64,000 bases of DNA from an uncultured Pelagibacteraceae bacterium (GCA_902552755.1 CACDHV010000002.1:25427-89426), one strand, 5' to 3'; positions 27,382-36,371 are shown, numbered from the stretch's first letter. A program made the numbers and translations. The notes: generated from the sequence alone by a model not told the origin.

Positions 27382-28392
27382 TTAGTTAAGTTTTAAATTT
27401 TTTGTTGAACCATCTTTATAAGTAAACTCTACCTCTTTTTTTGAAATAGATTTTATTGATGTAAAACCATCATATTCACTTATAAATTCGTTTAATTTTT
27501 TTCTATTTTTCTTTGACATTTTTTTACCTGGAGCGTTTACACCTACGTCAATTATTAATTCAGCTCCATTTAAAAAAGCATTCACATAAGCTTTTATCGG
27601 AGGACCACAGGTCATAGCTTCAGTTAACCAAATTGGTTTATCAATATCAACACTTTTTAATAAATCTGCAAATTCATCTACCCATAGCTCTTTATCGCAC
27701 TGTCCATCTGGACCGCTTATATGGTGAATGTTTGCAATATCAAAGTGATCCTTAATTTTTGGTAAAGCTGATTTCCAGTATTTTTTATTTTCTGGAAACA
27801 TTCCTGCAGCACCAGCCATAACGATAACTGCATCCGGTTGCTGTTCTTTAATTACTTTTGAAGAAAAATTAAAGATTTCAACAAAATCTTCCTCGCTTCC
27901 TTTAAAAAACATATCAAACTCAGGTTCATTCATCACATCCCAATATATAATTGGTTTTGTTAATCCAGGCATGTCATTTGAACCATCTCCATCATAACGG
28001 TCAACTAATTTTATAAGAAAAGTTTTATAATCTTCCATTGAACAAGGTTTGCTCAAATATTTTGTAAAACGTTTTCCAAATGGACTTCTAGCTTTTTTTC
28101 TTTTACAAGATTTCTGATCCCAATTTGTATGAGGCCAGATGGTTGCTAAAATTGTTTGATTGTGATCTTGAGCATATAAGACGTATTTATCTACATCTTC
28201 CCAGAAAAATTTACCCTTCTCACTTTCTATGTGACTCCAAACAAAAGGTCCTGGATGAGGTCTAACCCACTGTCCATCTTTACCACGCATTTTTTTGTCT
28301 CTCATTTCAGTTAATTCACCAAATCTAGATTGAGAATTTGCAAAATTAGTTAAAAATAAAAGTGATAACAAAATCGTTAATAATTTTTTCAT
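27382..28392 (-). CDS. Exported glycoside hydrolase (clan A-type TIM barrel)
   Basis: After a signal peptide (MKKLLTILLSLLFLTNFANS) the 336 residues show the features of a retaining (beta/alpha)8 glycosidase. The acid/base Glu is in IIYWDVMNEPEFDMFF (about residue 155) and the nucleophile Glu in DKPIWLTEAMTCGPP (about residue 255). The N-terminal GPFVWSHIESEKGKFFWEDVD line resembles GH5, GH10 and GH39 enzymes; I cannot choose among these. It lies between two paralogous lyase-like genes in the glycan unit, so it probably cleaves the same polymer in the periplasm. Confidence 0.7.
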   Translation of the reverse strand: MKKLLTILLSLLFLTNFANSQSRFGELTEMRDKKMRGKDGQWVRPHPGPFVWSHIESEKGKFFWEDVDKYVLYAQDHNQTILATIWPHTNWDQKSCKRKKARSPFGKRFTKYLSKPCSMEDYKTFLIKLVDRYDGDGSNDMPGLTKPIIYWDVMNEPEFDMFFKGSEEDFVEIFNFSSKVIKEQQPDAVIVMAGAAGMFPENKKYWKSALPKIKDHFDIANIHHISGPDGQCDKELWVDEFADLLKSVDIDKPIWLTEAMTCGPPIKAYVNAFLNGAELIIDVGVNAPGKKMSKKNRKKLNEFISEYDGFTSIKSISKKEVEFTYKDGSTKNLKLN

Positions 28393-28395
28393 TAA

Positions 28396-29358
28396 TTAAT
28401 TTATTTTGATTTCTGGTAAAGGCTTTGTCCATTTAATTGATTTAGAAATTTTTTTTCCGTAGGTAGGCATCCTATTACTACTTTTTCTATATCTTACATA
28501 GGAAACAGACTCTTTGTTTTCTGATTGGTAGGAACATTTATCTTGATCTAAAATTTCCTCACATTTATCACTATAACCAAATTCTTTTACCGTTAAAGAT
28601 TGTATTGGAGTTTCATTTAAAAGCACATCTTTTAGCCATCTATAAAATCCCCATTTAAATGTATATCCGTCACCTATCGTAAAATTTGGGCCATATACCT
28701 CAAAAACCTTCTTATCATCCACCCAGCCTATTATTTCTCCATTATCATCTTTTGATGCTAAAATTTTAAAACTAACAGTTCTGTAATTTTTAAATTGATC
28801 TACAGTTCCTAAAGGAAATTTATATGAAACCTTATCAAAATTAGAATTTTCGGGATCGCCTTTTAAATAAAAAACCTCTTTGGTAAAGCTTATTTGGTGA
28901 AAAACTGAATTTCCTCTAAATTGTAATTTCATCCAAGGTAAAAGTCTTGAGTTACCTTTATTGGCAATAACTTGAAAAAAACTTCCACCCACTGCAGGGT
29001 GTGTAGGAAAATCGTTCAACTTAAATGTATAGTTTATATATACAGGCCTCTTAAATTTCCTTGGTTTTTTCTTATTTGCAGTTTCCCATCTTTGATTTCT
29101 TTCACCAGTCCTTTCCCAGTCATTTTTGTGCCCTTTAAACTTTGTATCAAGTGTGATTTTAATTGCTTTCCCATCTGCATCTTCAAAAATAGATAGAGCT
29201 TTTTTTTTTGAAATCGATCTAGTATCATCTTTCATTTCTGATTTTGCTTTACCGATCAAAATTTCTTTTTTTAAAAACTTATATGGATTTTCAGAAGCGT
29301 GGGAATATGTTGAGACTAAGACAAAAGATAATAAAAATAAAAATAATTTTTTCTTCAT
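28396..29358 (-). CDS. Exported lyase-like beta-sandwich protein, paralogue
   Basis: A signal peptide (MKKKLFLFLLSFVLVSTYSHA) leads a 320-residue protein that parallels the product at 26191-27372: KGHKNDWERTGERNQRWETA, RPVYINYTFKLNDFPTHP, GSFFQVIANKGNS, GWVDDKKVFEVYGPNF and TFKWGFYRWLKD. The C-x8-C-x-Y tail (CEEILDQDKCSY) is also shared, suggesting a disulfide, but the long C-terminal addition is missing. It overlaps the DUF1501 gene by four bases (ATGA), so the two are coupled. The family match is to pfam14099-like polysaccharide lyases, moderately certain. Confidence 0.55.
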   Translation of the reverse strand: MKKKLFLFLLSFVLVSTYSHASENPYKFLKKEILIGKAKSEMKDDTRSISKKKALSIFEDADGKAIKITLDTKFKGHKNDWERTGERNQRWETANKKKPRKFKRPVYINYTFKLNDFPTHPAVGGSFFQVIANKGNSRLLPWMKLQFRGNSVFHQISFTKEVFYLKGDPENSNFDKVSYKFPLGTVDQFKNYRTVSFKILASKDDNGEIIGWVDDKKVFEVYGPNFTIGDGYTFKWGFYRWLKDVLLNETPIQSLTVKEFGYSDKCEEILDQDKCSYQSENKESVSYVRYRKSSNRMPTYGKKISKSIKWTKPLPEIKIN

Positions 29359-30512
29359 ACTTTAAATAATTTGTCAGATAAATTTTGAAGTTTATCTCCC
29401 CAAAAAACTTCTTTCTGAATTCTTTTAAATTCAATGTCAAAAACGCTGGACATTGCTGAAGCATATACAGATCTAGCATCAATTGTTGAATTTAAGTCTC
29501 TTCCTTCAAATAACTCTTTTTTCTTTAGTCCTGGCCAATCAGTATAAACTTGCGATTTTTTTAATAAACCACCTGCCATAAATATTGCTGAACCATAGCC
29601 ATGTTCAGTGCCTCTTCCACCATTTTGTTCAATTGTTCTGCCAAATTCGGTAAGAGTTAAGACTAAAGTATTTTCGATTTCTGATCCTAGACCTTTCTCT
29701 AAACTTTTAAAAATTGAGTCCATTTCAATTAAACTATCTGAATGAGAACCATTCACACCTCCCTGAGCAGCATGAGTATCAAAACCATCAACTTCAAAAA
29801 CAGCAACTCTTGGACCATTTATTTTTTTTAATTCTAAACCTGCTTTATAGGCTAAAGACGAATTTTTACGAGACATCGAAGTACCACCACTACTCATCAT
29901 AGATCTATTAGCAATTATTTCCATCATATTAGCTAAATCATGCTCAGATTTATCTGCATAAACAGATTTTAAGAGTTGCAAAAGTTCTGTTCTTGGAAGT
30001 CTTTTTTTTGAAGGATAAAAATTATCATTACTTGGAATACCTCTTAATAGTAAAGGCATTGGTAAAGACAATGCAAGACCATCACCTTTTAGCTCTCCTA
30101 ATTTCATTCCTCTACCTAACCAACCAGTTTTTATTGCATAAGGTATGTGACCTCCAGTTTCCATTAAATTTTGACCATCAAAATGTGATCTTTTTGTATA
30201 TGGAATATTGGTTGCATGAACTATTGCTCCCAAATTATTTTGCCATAAATTATAAAAATTTTTTAGTTTAGGGTGAAGAGCAAAATCAGAATTTAATTTA
30301 ATTGTTTCATCTAAAATCAAATCTTTTCTTCTTTTTTCAAAGTTCCTATCACCTATTATCGGTACAGCACATAAACCATCCATTCCGCCTCTTAACATTA
30401 TAATTACAAGATTTTTTTTCTTTGTAGTATTTGCTAAAACAGGAAAATTAAAACCTGCTAAAAATAAAGTTGTTGCCGATCCTTTTAAAAAGTTTCTTCT
30501 TGATATTTTCAT
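29355..30512 (-). CDS. DUF1501 protein with Tat signal
   Basis: The 385 residues start with a twin-arginine signal (SRRNFLKG followed by a hydrophobic stretch ending VLANTTKK). DUF1501 proteins have a sulfatase/alkaline-phosphatase-like fold. Visible blocks are LVIIMLRGGMDGLCAVPIIG, RSHFDGQNLMETGG, VFEVDGFDTHAAQGG and LTLTEFGRTIEQNGGRGTEHG. Their biochemical role is not established. It overlaps both neighbours by four bases, the DUF1800 gene before it and the lyase-like gene after it. The DUF1501-DUF1800 pair is a recurrent one in bacteria. Confidence 0.88.
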   Translation of the reverse strand: MKISRRNFLKGSATTLFLAGFNFPVLANTTKKKNLVIIMLRGGMDGLCAVPIIGDRNFEKRRKDLILDETIKLNSDFALHPKLKNFYNLWQNNLGAIVHATNIPYTKRSHFDGQNLMETGGHIPYAIKTGWLGRGMKLGELKGDGLALSLPMPLLLRGIPSNDNFYPSKKRLPRTELLQLLKSVYADKSEHDLANMMEIIANRSMMSSGGTSMSRKNSSLAYKAGLELKKINGPRVAVFEVDGFDTHAAQGGVNGSHSDSLIEMDSIFKSLEKGLGSEIENTLVLTLTEFGRTIEQNGGRGTEHGYGSAIFMAGGLLKKSQVYTDWPGLKKKELFEGRDLNSTIDARSVYASAMSSVFDIEFKRIQKEVFWGDKLQNLSDKLFKV

Positions 30513-31936
30513 GATTTAAGAGTCTCCGGTAAGTTAAACAACATCACATGTCTATTGGAAAGGTCAACTTGCTGATTTATTGTTTTAAGAATTTCACTTG
30601 AATTATCATAATTTTTTTCAACCATCTCCTCATAAAATTCATTTGTCTGCGATTTTCTATTTTTTTTGTAATATGCTTCTTTAGCATAAACGAGTCTTCT
30701 AATTAATAATTCAGGTGACATCCAATCATCAGACACATCTGACCATCCATTAGGTTGTTTTGCTAAATATGGATGATGACCAAGTTCTCTTAATAAATAT
30801 TCTAATGATCTTTGCTCATGAGTTGGTTTTAGACCTAAGGTATATAAATCCATCAATTTTGGTGTTGGTACTAATTCCACATCAGACATTTTACTCATTA
30901 TTAAAAGCCAATTCTCTGGATTTTGAAATTTATTGTATTTTTCAGAATAATTGAAAGCAACTTCTACTGCCGCTTTATGAACATCTGGTAAAAAACCATC
31001 TGATTTTTCCCAGGCTCTAATAATTGGTTCCATCATTTCTTTTGTTGGATTGTCGGTTATAAAATACCTGCAAAGTTTCATTGCAATAAATTCTCTACAA
31101 GATGGATGATTTACAAGATCAGTGATTACGGCTGATAAACTTTTTCTTCCTGATTTATATTTTTTACCTAAAATTCTTTTAGTACCTGGTTGATGATATT
31201 CACCATTGAAATGAACATCTCCAGTTTCTAATCTTTTTTTTCCCCAGTTAGGTCTCCATCCACTCATTACATATGCCATTTGAATAACATCTTCTTGAGT
31301 GTAGCCACAATCAGGTGAAACAGTGTGAAGCTCTAACAATTCCCTTGCGTGGTTTTCATTTACACCAACTTTTCTTCCCTTCTCTTTAGCCCATTGTGCT
31401 TCTTGGCTTTTAGGTCCGACATTATCATTATTATCTAAATGATGTATCATAGTCCAAGCTACTGTTGCTTCTTGAACCATTTTTTCAAAGGTTTGATTCA
31501 TATTGGCTCTAATAATCTCTCTTTGATATGCACCAGTAGTGTATTGAGCTAAAAAATCTTTTTCACTGATTGCAAAATGGTTTCCCCAGAAATACCATAG
31601 CTTAGCTAAAACAGGAGTTTCACTTTTTAAAGCTTCAGAATGTCTTATACATAATTCAAGATTCCACCAAAATTTTTGGCCTGTTAGATGTCTTAACTTA
31701 TTTTTTTCTCTTTTATATCCATCTTTATCGTTTTTAAATTTTTTTCTTAGAACCTTTCTATCTCCATAAACGTAATCTCGATAATAATTTCTAAGTTCTT
31801 TCTCTGGTAAAATTTTTCCCTTCCAGGAAAATTCTGGAATTTTATTTAATTGACTTGTTGCCCAATCTAATGGGTCTGATGGAACTTTATCTTTAGGTCC
31901 TAGTCCAAATGCAACCTTACGATAAAAATTTTTCAT
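30509..31936 (-). CDS. DUF1800 family protein
   Basis: The 475 residues carry the DUF1800 signature VNENHARELLELHTVS near the middle, with WYFWGNHFAISEKD before it and NPENWLLIMSKMSDVEL later. No signal peptide, lipobox or membrane segment is seen at the N-terminus, unlike the exported products around it. Because it is coupled to the Tat-targeted DUF1501 gene by an ATGA overlap, it may be exported as a folded partner. No biochemical function is established for the family. Confidence 0.88.
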   Translation of the reverse strand: MKNFYRKVAFGLGPKDKVPSDPLDWATSQLNKIPEFSWKGKILPEKELRNYYRDYVYGDRKVLRKKFKNDKDGYKREKNKLRHLTGQKFWWNLELCIRHSEALKSETPVLAKLWYFWGNHFAISEKDFLAQYTTGAYQREIIRANMNQTFEKMVQEATVAWTMIHHLDNNDNVGPKSQEAQWAKEKGRKVGVNENHARELLELHTVSPDCGYTQEDVIQMAYVMSGWRPNWGKKRLETGDVHFNGEYHQPGTKRILGKKYKSGRKSLSAVITDLVNHPSCREFIAMKLCRYFITDNPTKEMMEPIIRAWEKSDGFLPDVHKAAVEVAFNYSEKYNKFQNPENWLLIMSKMSDVELVPTPKLMDLYTLGLKPTHEQRSLEYLLRELGHHPYLAKQPNGWSDVSDDWMSPELLIRRLVYAKEAYYKKNRKSQTNEFYEEMVEKNYDNSSEILKTINQQVDLSNRHVMLFNLPETLKS

Positions 31937-31954
31937 AAATTATTTTAAATTAAA

Positions 31955-32824
31955 TTATTTCAAAGTGTCAATATCTGAAATGTTTGTTAAAGAATTATTA
32001 AATTCGCTAATGTTTTCTCTTCCTGAGACTTTTAAAATAACCAGACCAAATATAATAATTAAAGCTAGAGGTATAGCTGTAATTACACTGATATACTCAG
32101 CAATTATTATTAAATAAATTGCGTAAAAAGCTATTGATCTAAAAATTACACCTGTTTTAAAGACAGCGATAATGGATAAAGAGTGCATTATTAAATTGAA
32201 GAAACTCATTTTCGAAGGCCCAAAATATCTTGAGCCTCTTATTGATGGAGACTTAATCAAATTAATTTCAGTTTTTGCCAAAGAACCTGAAAAACTACTC
32301 CAAGTTGATTTCTCTTCGATTAGCTTTTTTACAGTTTTCTTTGTAAGGCAAGTATAGTTTCCAAATTTAATAAATTTTCCAGTGAAGGTTAAAGTAATAA
32401 TTTTGTGTAAAAAATAACAAATTTTAAAAATAAAACTTTCTGATCTTTTAACTCTCTCTCCAACAATTGTTGTATTTGGATTATCTTTAATCTTTTCTAC
32501 AAAGTTTTTTATTTCTTCTGGTCTATCTTCTCCATCTCCATCCATTGGTATTATATAATCAAAACTCTCGTTTTCTGAGATATGTTTTAGTCCTGCAGCT
32601 ATACATCTTGCATGGCCTCTATTTTTTCTCATATTTATTAATTTTAGAGATTTAATATTATTTAAATTTTTAGTTTCTAATATTTTTTCTTCTGTTGAAG
32701 CATCATTCACTACAATTACTGAAAATGAAGAGTTAAGGTCGGAAATATTAATATCAATTTCTTCAATTAATTTTGATACAGATTTAAAATCATTAAAAAC
32801 TGGAATTAATATTATAATATTCAT
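31955..32824 (-). CDS. Family 2 glycosyltransferase, polyprenyl-phosphate sugar synthase type
   Basis: The 289 residues have the GT2 opening MNIIILIPVFNDFKSVSKLI, the nucleotide-sugar motif VVNDAST and the metal-binding DxD region IIPMDGDGEDRPEEI, then two C-terminal membrane helices (residues 215-270). This layout is that of dolichol/undecaprenyl-phosphate mannose or glucose synthases such as ArnC or GtrB. Such an enzyme would load a sugar on a lipid carrier for the ArnT-like enzyme encoded two genes upstream. Its ATG shares a base with the stop of the 41-residue gene (TAATG). Confidence 0.8.
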   Translation of the reverse strand: MNIIILIPVFNDFKSVSKLIEEIDINISDLNSSFSVIVVNDASTEEKILETKNLNNIKSLKLINMRKNRGHARCIAAGLKHISENESFDYIIPMDGDGEDRPEEIKNFVEKIKDNPNTTIVGERVKRSESFIFKICYFLHKIITLTFTGKFIKFGNYTCLTKKTVKKLIEEKSTWSSFSGSLAKTEINLIKSPSIRGSRYFGPSKMSFFNLIMHSLSIIAVFKTGVIFRSIAFYAIYLIIIAEYISVITAIPLALIIIFGLVILKVSGRENISEFNNSLTNISDIDTLK

Positions 32825-32949
32825 TAGCTGACTGAACCTATTAGTCTAAATAATGAAGCAAAAAAACCGTAACCTGAAAGTTCAATCAGAACAATAATTC
32901 CAATGATGAACAAAAGTCTTTTATTTTTTTGGTTTAACTGAAATTTCAT
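32824..32949 (-). CDS. 41-residue single-span membrane protein between two glycosyltransferase genes
   Basis: This small gene reads MKFQLNQKNKRLLF, then a hydrophobic stretch (about residues 12-33), then a short tail ending RLIGSVS. The ATG at 32949 overlaps the ArnT-like gene's stop by four bases (ATGA), and its TAA overlaps the GT2 ATG by one base (TAATG). Two coupling overlaps on both sides are strong evidence that it is translated. The N-terminus is positively charged, so by the positive-inside rule it should face the cytoplasm. I do not recognise it. A guess is a small subunit that bridges or stabilises the two transferases, as DPM2/DPM3 do in eukaryotes. Confidence 0.7.
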   Translation of the reverse strand: MKFQLNQKNKRLLFIIGIIVLIELSGYGFFASLFRLIGSVS

Positions 32950-34241
32950 TTATATTTTAAACATTTCATATCTTTGTTGCACAAATAAACTTCACTTGAG
33001 TTATAAATCCATTTTGGTCTTTCAGGAAGATGGTAAGATATATTTCCAGCGATCCACTCATTACCCTTAATATATTCCATTTTTCCAAGGTCCTTGCCCT
33101 CTGTTTCATAAAAAACTTTAGCCTGCTTAGCTAAATATTTGCCATTAAAATCAGTTCTTTTGTCAGTCTTTGTAATTGAAACATAGGAGTATAAAATTGG
33201 AGATATAATAAATAAAATCAAAAATATTGAAGCAAAGACTTTCATTTTTTCCAAATTAATTTGAGATTTAAAAACATAAACAAATAGTAAACCAAAACTT
33301 ATATAGAATGGTGTCATCCACATAGTTCTGATTTTTACACCCATCGTAAATGATGTTAGAAAGATAAAGAAAATTGGAATTAAATTGATTGATAACAAGA
33401 ACAATAAATTATCATCATTTAAATTAATATTTACTTTAAACTTTTTAACTAAAATAAGAACCATTAATAAAAACGGTAATAATATTCCGATTTGCTTACC
33501 TAAAAATATTATAGGATGTTTAATATGGTTAAAAATACTTGCTTCTTCTGATCCAGTTCTAAGAAGTCCATAAGTAATGGTTATATAATCATTCTCGATT
33601 AGCCAAATGATATGCGGCAATAAAATTATTATAAAGGGTACGAATGAAACTAAACACTTAAAATTTAATTTTTTTGTATAAATCATGTAAATTAAAAGCA
33701 CACCTATTGCTAAACCTAGATAGATAAATAAATATTTTGATAAAAAACCTAGTCCAGCAAATAGGCCTAATAACAACCAATCTAATATTTTATTATTCTT
33801 AATGCCTTTCCATAAATAAAAGACTGAGATAGACCAAAAAGGTATTAAGCAAACATTTACATTAAATTCGGGTGTAGTGAAGTTATAAAAATATATTCCC
33901 TCTAATAACAAAACCGATAGCAAACAATATATTTTACTTTCAAAAAAATCTTCAGCTAACTTAAAAACTACAAAAAATGAAATTATAATACAAATTTGAC
34001 TTAGCAAATAATAAGCCCAATCTTGGGGTCCAAAAATTTTGTAAAATATTTCAGGCAGGAAAGCGCTCATTGGAGGATGTTTATTAAATCCCCAGTCTAA
34101 GTTACTGCCCCAAGCTAAAGCTTCGATAGTATCAAGTGGCAAGTTATAGTTTGTTAAAGTTGGAACAACTGTCCAAATTAATAAGTGGGATGTAATAAAA
34201 ATATAAAATAAATTACTAATATTCTTTTTATAAATGGCCAT
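32946..34241 (-). CDS. ArnT/PMT-type lipid-linked sugar transferase (GT39/GT83-like)
   Basis: With the ATG at 34241 the protein has 431 residues, about ten or eleven membrane helices in the first 390 and a short soluble tail. The first periplasmic loop carries LPLDTIEALAWGSNLDWGFNKHPPMSAF, matching the acidic catalytic region and HPP motif of polyprenyl-phosphate-sugar transferases. These move a sugar from a lipid carrier to a lipid or protein acceptor on the periplasmic side. A TTG at 34259 is possible but would add only six residues. It is the first gene of the leftward glycan unit, and the promoter should lie between it and dksA (34242-34319). Confidence 0.8.
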   Translation of the reverse strand: MAIYKKNISNLFYIFITSHLLIWTVVPTLTNYNLPLDTIEALAWGSNLDWGFNKHPPMSAFLPEIFYKIFGPQDWAYYLLSQICIIISFFVVFKLAEDFFESKIYCLLSVLLLEGIYFYNFTTPEFNVNVCLIPFWSISVFYLWKGIKNNKILDWLLLGLFAGLGFLSKYLFIYLGLAIGVLLIYMIYTKKLNFKCLVSFVPFIIILLPHIIWLIENDYITITYGLLRTGSEEASIFNHIKHPIIFLGKQIGILLPFLLMVLILVKKFKVNINLNDDNLLFLLSINLIPIFFIFLTSFTMGVKIRTMWMTPFYISFGLLFVYVFKSQINLEKMKVFASIFLILFIISPILYSYVSITKTDKRTDFNGKYLAKQAKVFYETEGKDLGKMEYIKGNEWIAGNISYHLPERPKWIYNSSEVYLCNKDMKCLKYK

Positions 34242-34270
34242 TTTTATTAATTTATACAATTAAAGCATTC

Positions 34271-34298
34271 TTGACACTTAATAAATGATGAATATATT
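34271..34298 (+). promoter_or_regulatory. Sigma-70-type promoter of dksA
   Basis: An exact TTGACA (34271-34276) is followed after 16 bases by TATATT (34293-34298). Transcription should begin about 15 bases before the dksA ATG. It lies in the 78-base gap shared with the divergent ArnT-like gene. Confidence 0.65.
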
Positions 34299-34319
34299 CA
34301 CCATCTCATAAATTTGGAC

Positions 34320-34736
34320 ATGGTAAAAATCTCTAAAAAATATATACCGAAAGATACTGAAAAATATATGTGTGCGAAACACCTTGCTTTTTTCAAGAAA
34401 AAATTAATTGATTGGAAAAAAGAATTAAAAATGACAAATAATGAAGCAATATTTAATGCATCTATGGACGATAACAGTGCTTCTGCAGATATTGTTGATC
34501 AAGCAAGTTCATATACTGAAAAAAATGTTGAAATGAGAGCAATCAATAGACAGATAAAATTAATTTCTAAAATTGATGGAGCTTTAAAAAAAATTCAAGA
34601 TGGAACTTATGGCTTCTGCGAGGAAACTGCTGAACCAATCGGACTAAAAAGATTAATGGCAAGACCAGTTGCAACTTTATGTATAGCAGCACAGGAAAAA
34701 CACGAAAAAGAAGAAAAAGTGTACGCAGATACCTAA
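34320..34736 (+). CDS. dksA: RNA polymerase-binding regulator DksA, two-cysteine type
   Basis: DksA enters the RNA polymerase secondary channel and, with ppGpp, adjusts rRNA and amino-acid promoters. From the ATG at 34320 there are 138 residues; a TTG at 34314 would add two. The coiled coil with its acidic tip is seen at MTNNEAIFNASMDDNSASADIVDQAS. The zinc-finger region reads CEET...17 residues...CIAA, so two of the four cysteines are replaced. This CxxT-17-CxxA pattern is known from DksA2-type proteins, which work without zinc. The C-terminal helix is conserved. It ends with a 4-base convergent overlap with the GST gene. Confidence 0.93.
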   Translation: MVKISKKYIPKDTEKYMCAKHLAFFKKKLIDWKKELKMTNNEAIFNASMDDNSASADIVDQASSYTEKNVEMRAINRQIKLISKIDGALKKIQDGTYGFCEETAEPIGLKRLMARPVATLCIAAQEKHEKEEKVYADT

Positions 34737-35359
34737 GGGTAATCTATTTCAGCATCTTTATTTAATACTTTAAATCCTTTGATCACTGCAGGACGCTTCG
34801 CAATATCCACATACCATCTTGCTAAACCTTTAAAATTTATTAATCCAATGTCATGTCTCTTATGTCTTGCTATCCAAGACCAAGTTGCAATATCTGCAAT
34901 AGAATATTCTTTTCCCGCTAGATAATCACTTAAGGAAAGTCTAGCCTCTAAATCTTCATAAAGTTTTCTTGTAATTTTAAAATATCTCTCTTCTCCCCAT
35001 TCACTTTTGCCCTGATGATAATAATGAAATTGATGATGTTGTCCTATCATGGGACCAATTAAACCCATTTGAGCCATCAACCATTGATTTATCTCTAATC
35101 TGTTTTCTTCAGGGTAAAACATATTACTTTTTTCACCAAGATACATCAGTATTGCGCCAGATTCGAAAACTGATTTATTAATTTCGTGATCTGTAATTAC
35201 TGGAATTTTATTAAAAGGACTAATTTTTTTGAATTCAGGTTTGTGTTGTTCACCTTCAGACAAATTTATCTTTGTAACTTTATAATCAAGTTTTATTTCT
35301 TCAAGCATGATACTAATTTTCCAACCATTTGGAGTATCAGCAGTAAATAGTTCTATCAC
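34733..35359 (-). CDS. Glutathione S-transferase (YfcG/Ure2p-like)
   Basis: The 208 residues have the thioredoxin-like N-domain with TADTPNGWKISIMLEE, the cis-Pro loop KISPFNKIPVI and the glutathione gamma-glutamyl contact FESGAILMYL, then the all-helical C-domain with YSIADIATWSW and LINFKGLARWYVDI. The TPNGWK opening is that of the Nu class, which has disulfide-bond reductase activity in E. coli. It follows the ferredoxin reductase gene (35359), sharing one base, so a redox role with that group is likely. Confidence 0.88.
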   Translation of the reverse strand: MIELFTADTPNGWKISIMLEEIKLDYKVTKINLSEGEQHKPEFKKISPFNKIPVITDHEINKSVFESGAILMYLGEKSNMFYPEENRLEINQWLMAQMGLIGPMIGQHHQFHYYHQGKSEWGEERYFKITRKLYEDLEARLSLSDYLAGKEYSIADIATWSWIARHKRHDIGLINFKGLARWYVDIAKRPAVIKGFKVLNKDAEIDYP

Positions 35360-36371
35360 TATTTTACACCCAATCTGTCTTTAATGGTGTTTGATGCTGT
35401 TGTAAATTCAAATCTGTATTTTTCGTTAGGTCTTGCATACTTGAAACAACCTCTTGCAGCTAGAGCGCCTTCATGAAAACCTGATAAGATTAATTTAAGC
35501 TTTCCTGGGTAAGTACATATATCACCAATAGCAAATATACCTTTCTTATTAGTTTCAAAGTTTTCAGTATTAACTGGGATTGCTTTTTTATCTAAATTAA
35601 GGCCCCATTCTGCAATTGGACCAAGTTGCATTATCAAACCAAAGAAACCCAAAACATAATCTGCTTTTAATATTTTACTCTCCCCTTCTTCACTTTTAAT
35701 TTCTACTTCTTCTAAAGATCCATTTCCTTTGACATCTTTAATTGAGTATTTAGTAAATAAATTAATTATATTTTTTTCACTTAATTCTTTAATTTTTTTA
35801 ACACTCGCAGGCGCACCTCTAAACTCTTCTCTTCTATGAATAAGTGAAACTTTAGAAGTATTCGATAGTTCAATTGCCCAATCAAGAGCACTATCTCCAC
35901 CACCAAATATCGCTACAGATTTATCTTTAAAAATTGTTTTGTCTTTAATTGAATATAAAACTGAAGTTCCATCGAACTTTTCTGCACTTTTTGTTGGAAA
36001 CTTTCTTGGCTCAAACGATCCCACACCACCTGCTATCACAACATTTGGTGTATGAAATTCTTTTCCATTTGTTGTTTTAACAACCCAATTATCATTTTCA
36101 TTTGTTAGTTCTTGAACTCTGTCATTTAAATGAAAATTAAATTTAAATGGTTTAATTTGTTCAATTAAATTATTAGTAAGTTCTTCTCCAGTACACTCTG
36201 GCACCGCAGGAATATCATAAATTGGTTTATCCGGATAAAGCTCAATACATTGGCCACCAATTTTATTCAGATTATCAACTATTTCACATTTCAGCCCAAT
36301 AATACCAAGTTGATGCGCACAAAATAATCCTGTTGGACCTGCGCCAACTATCACAACGTCAGTTTTTATCA

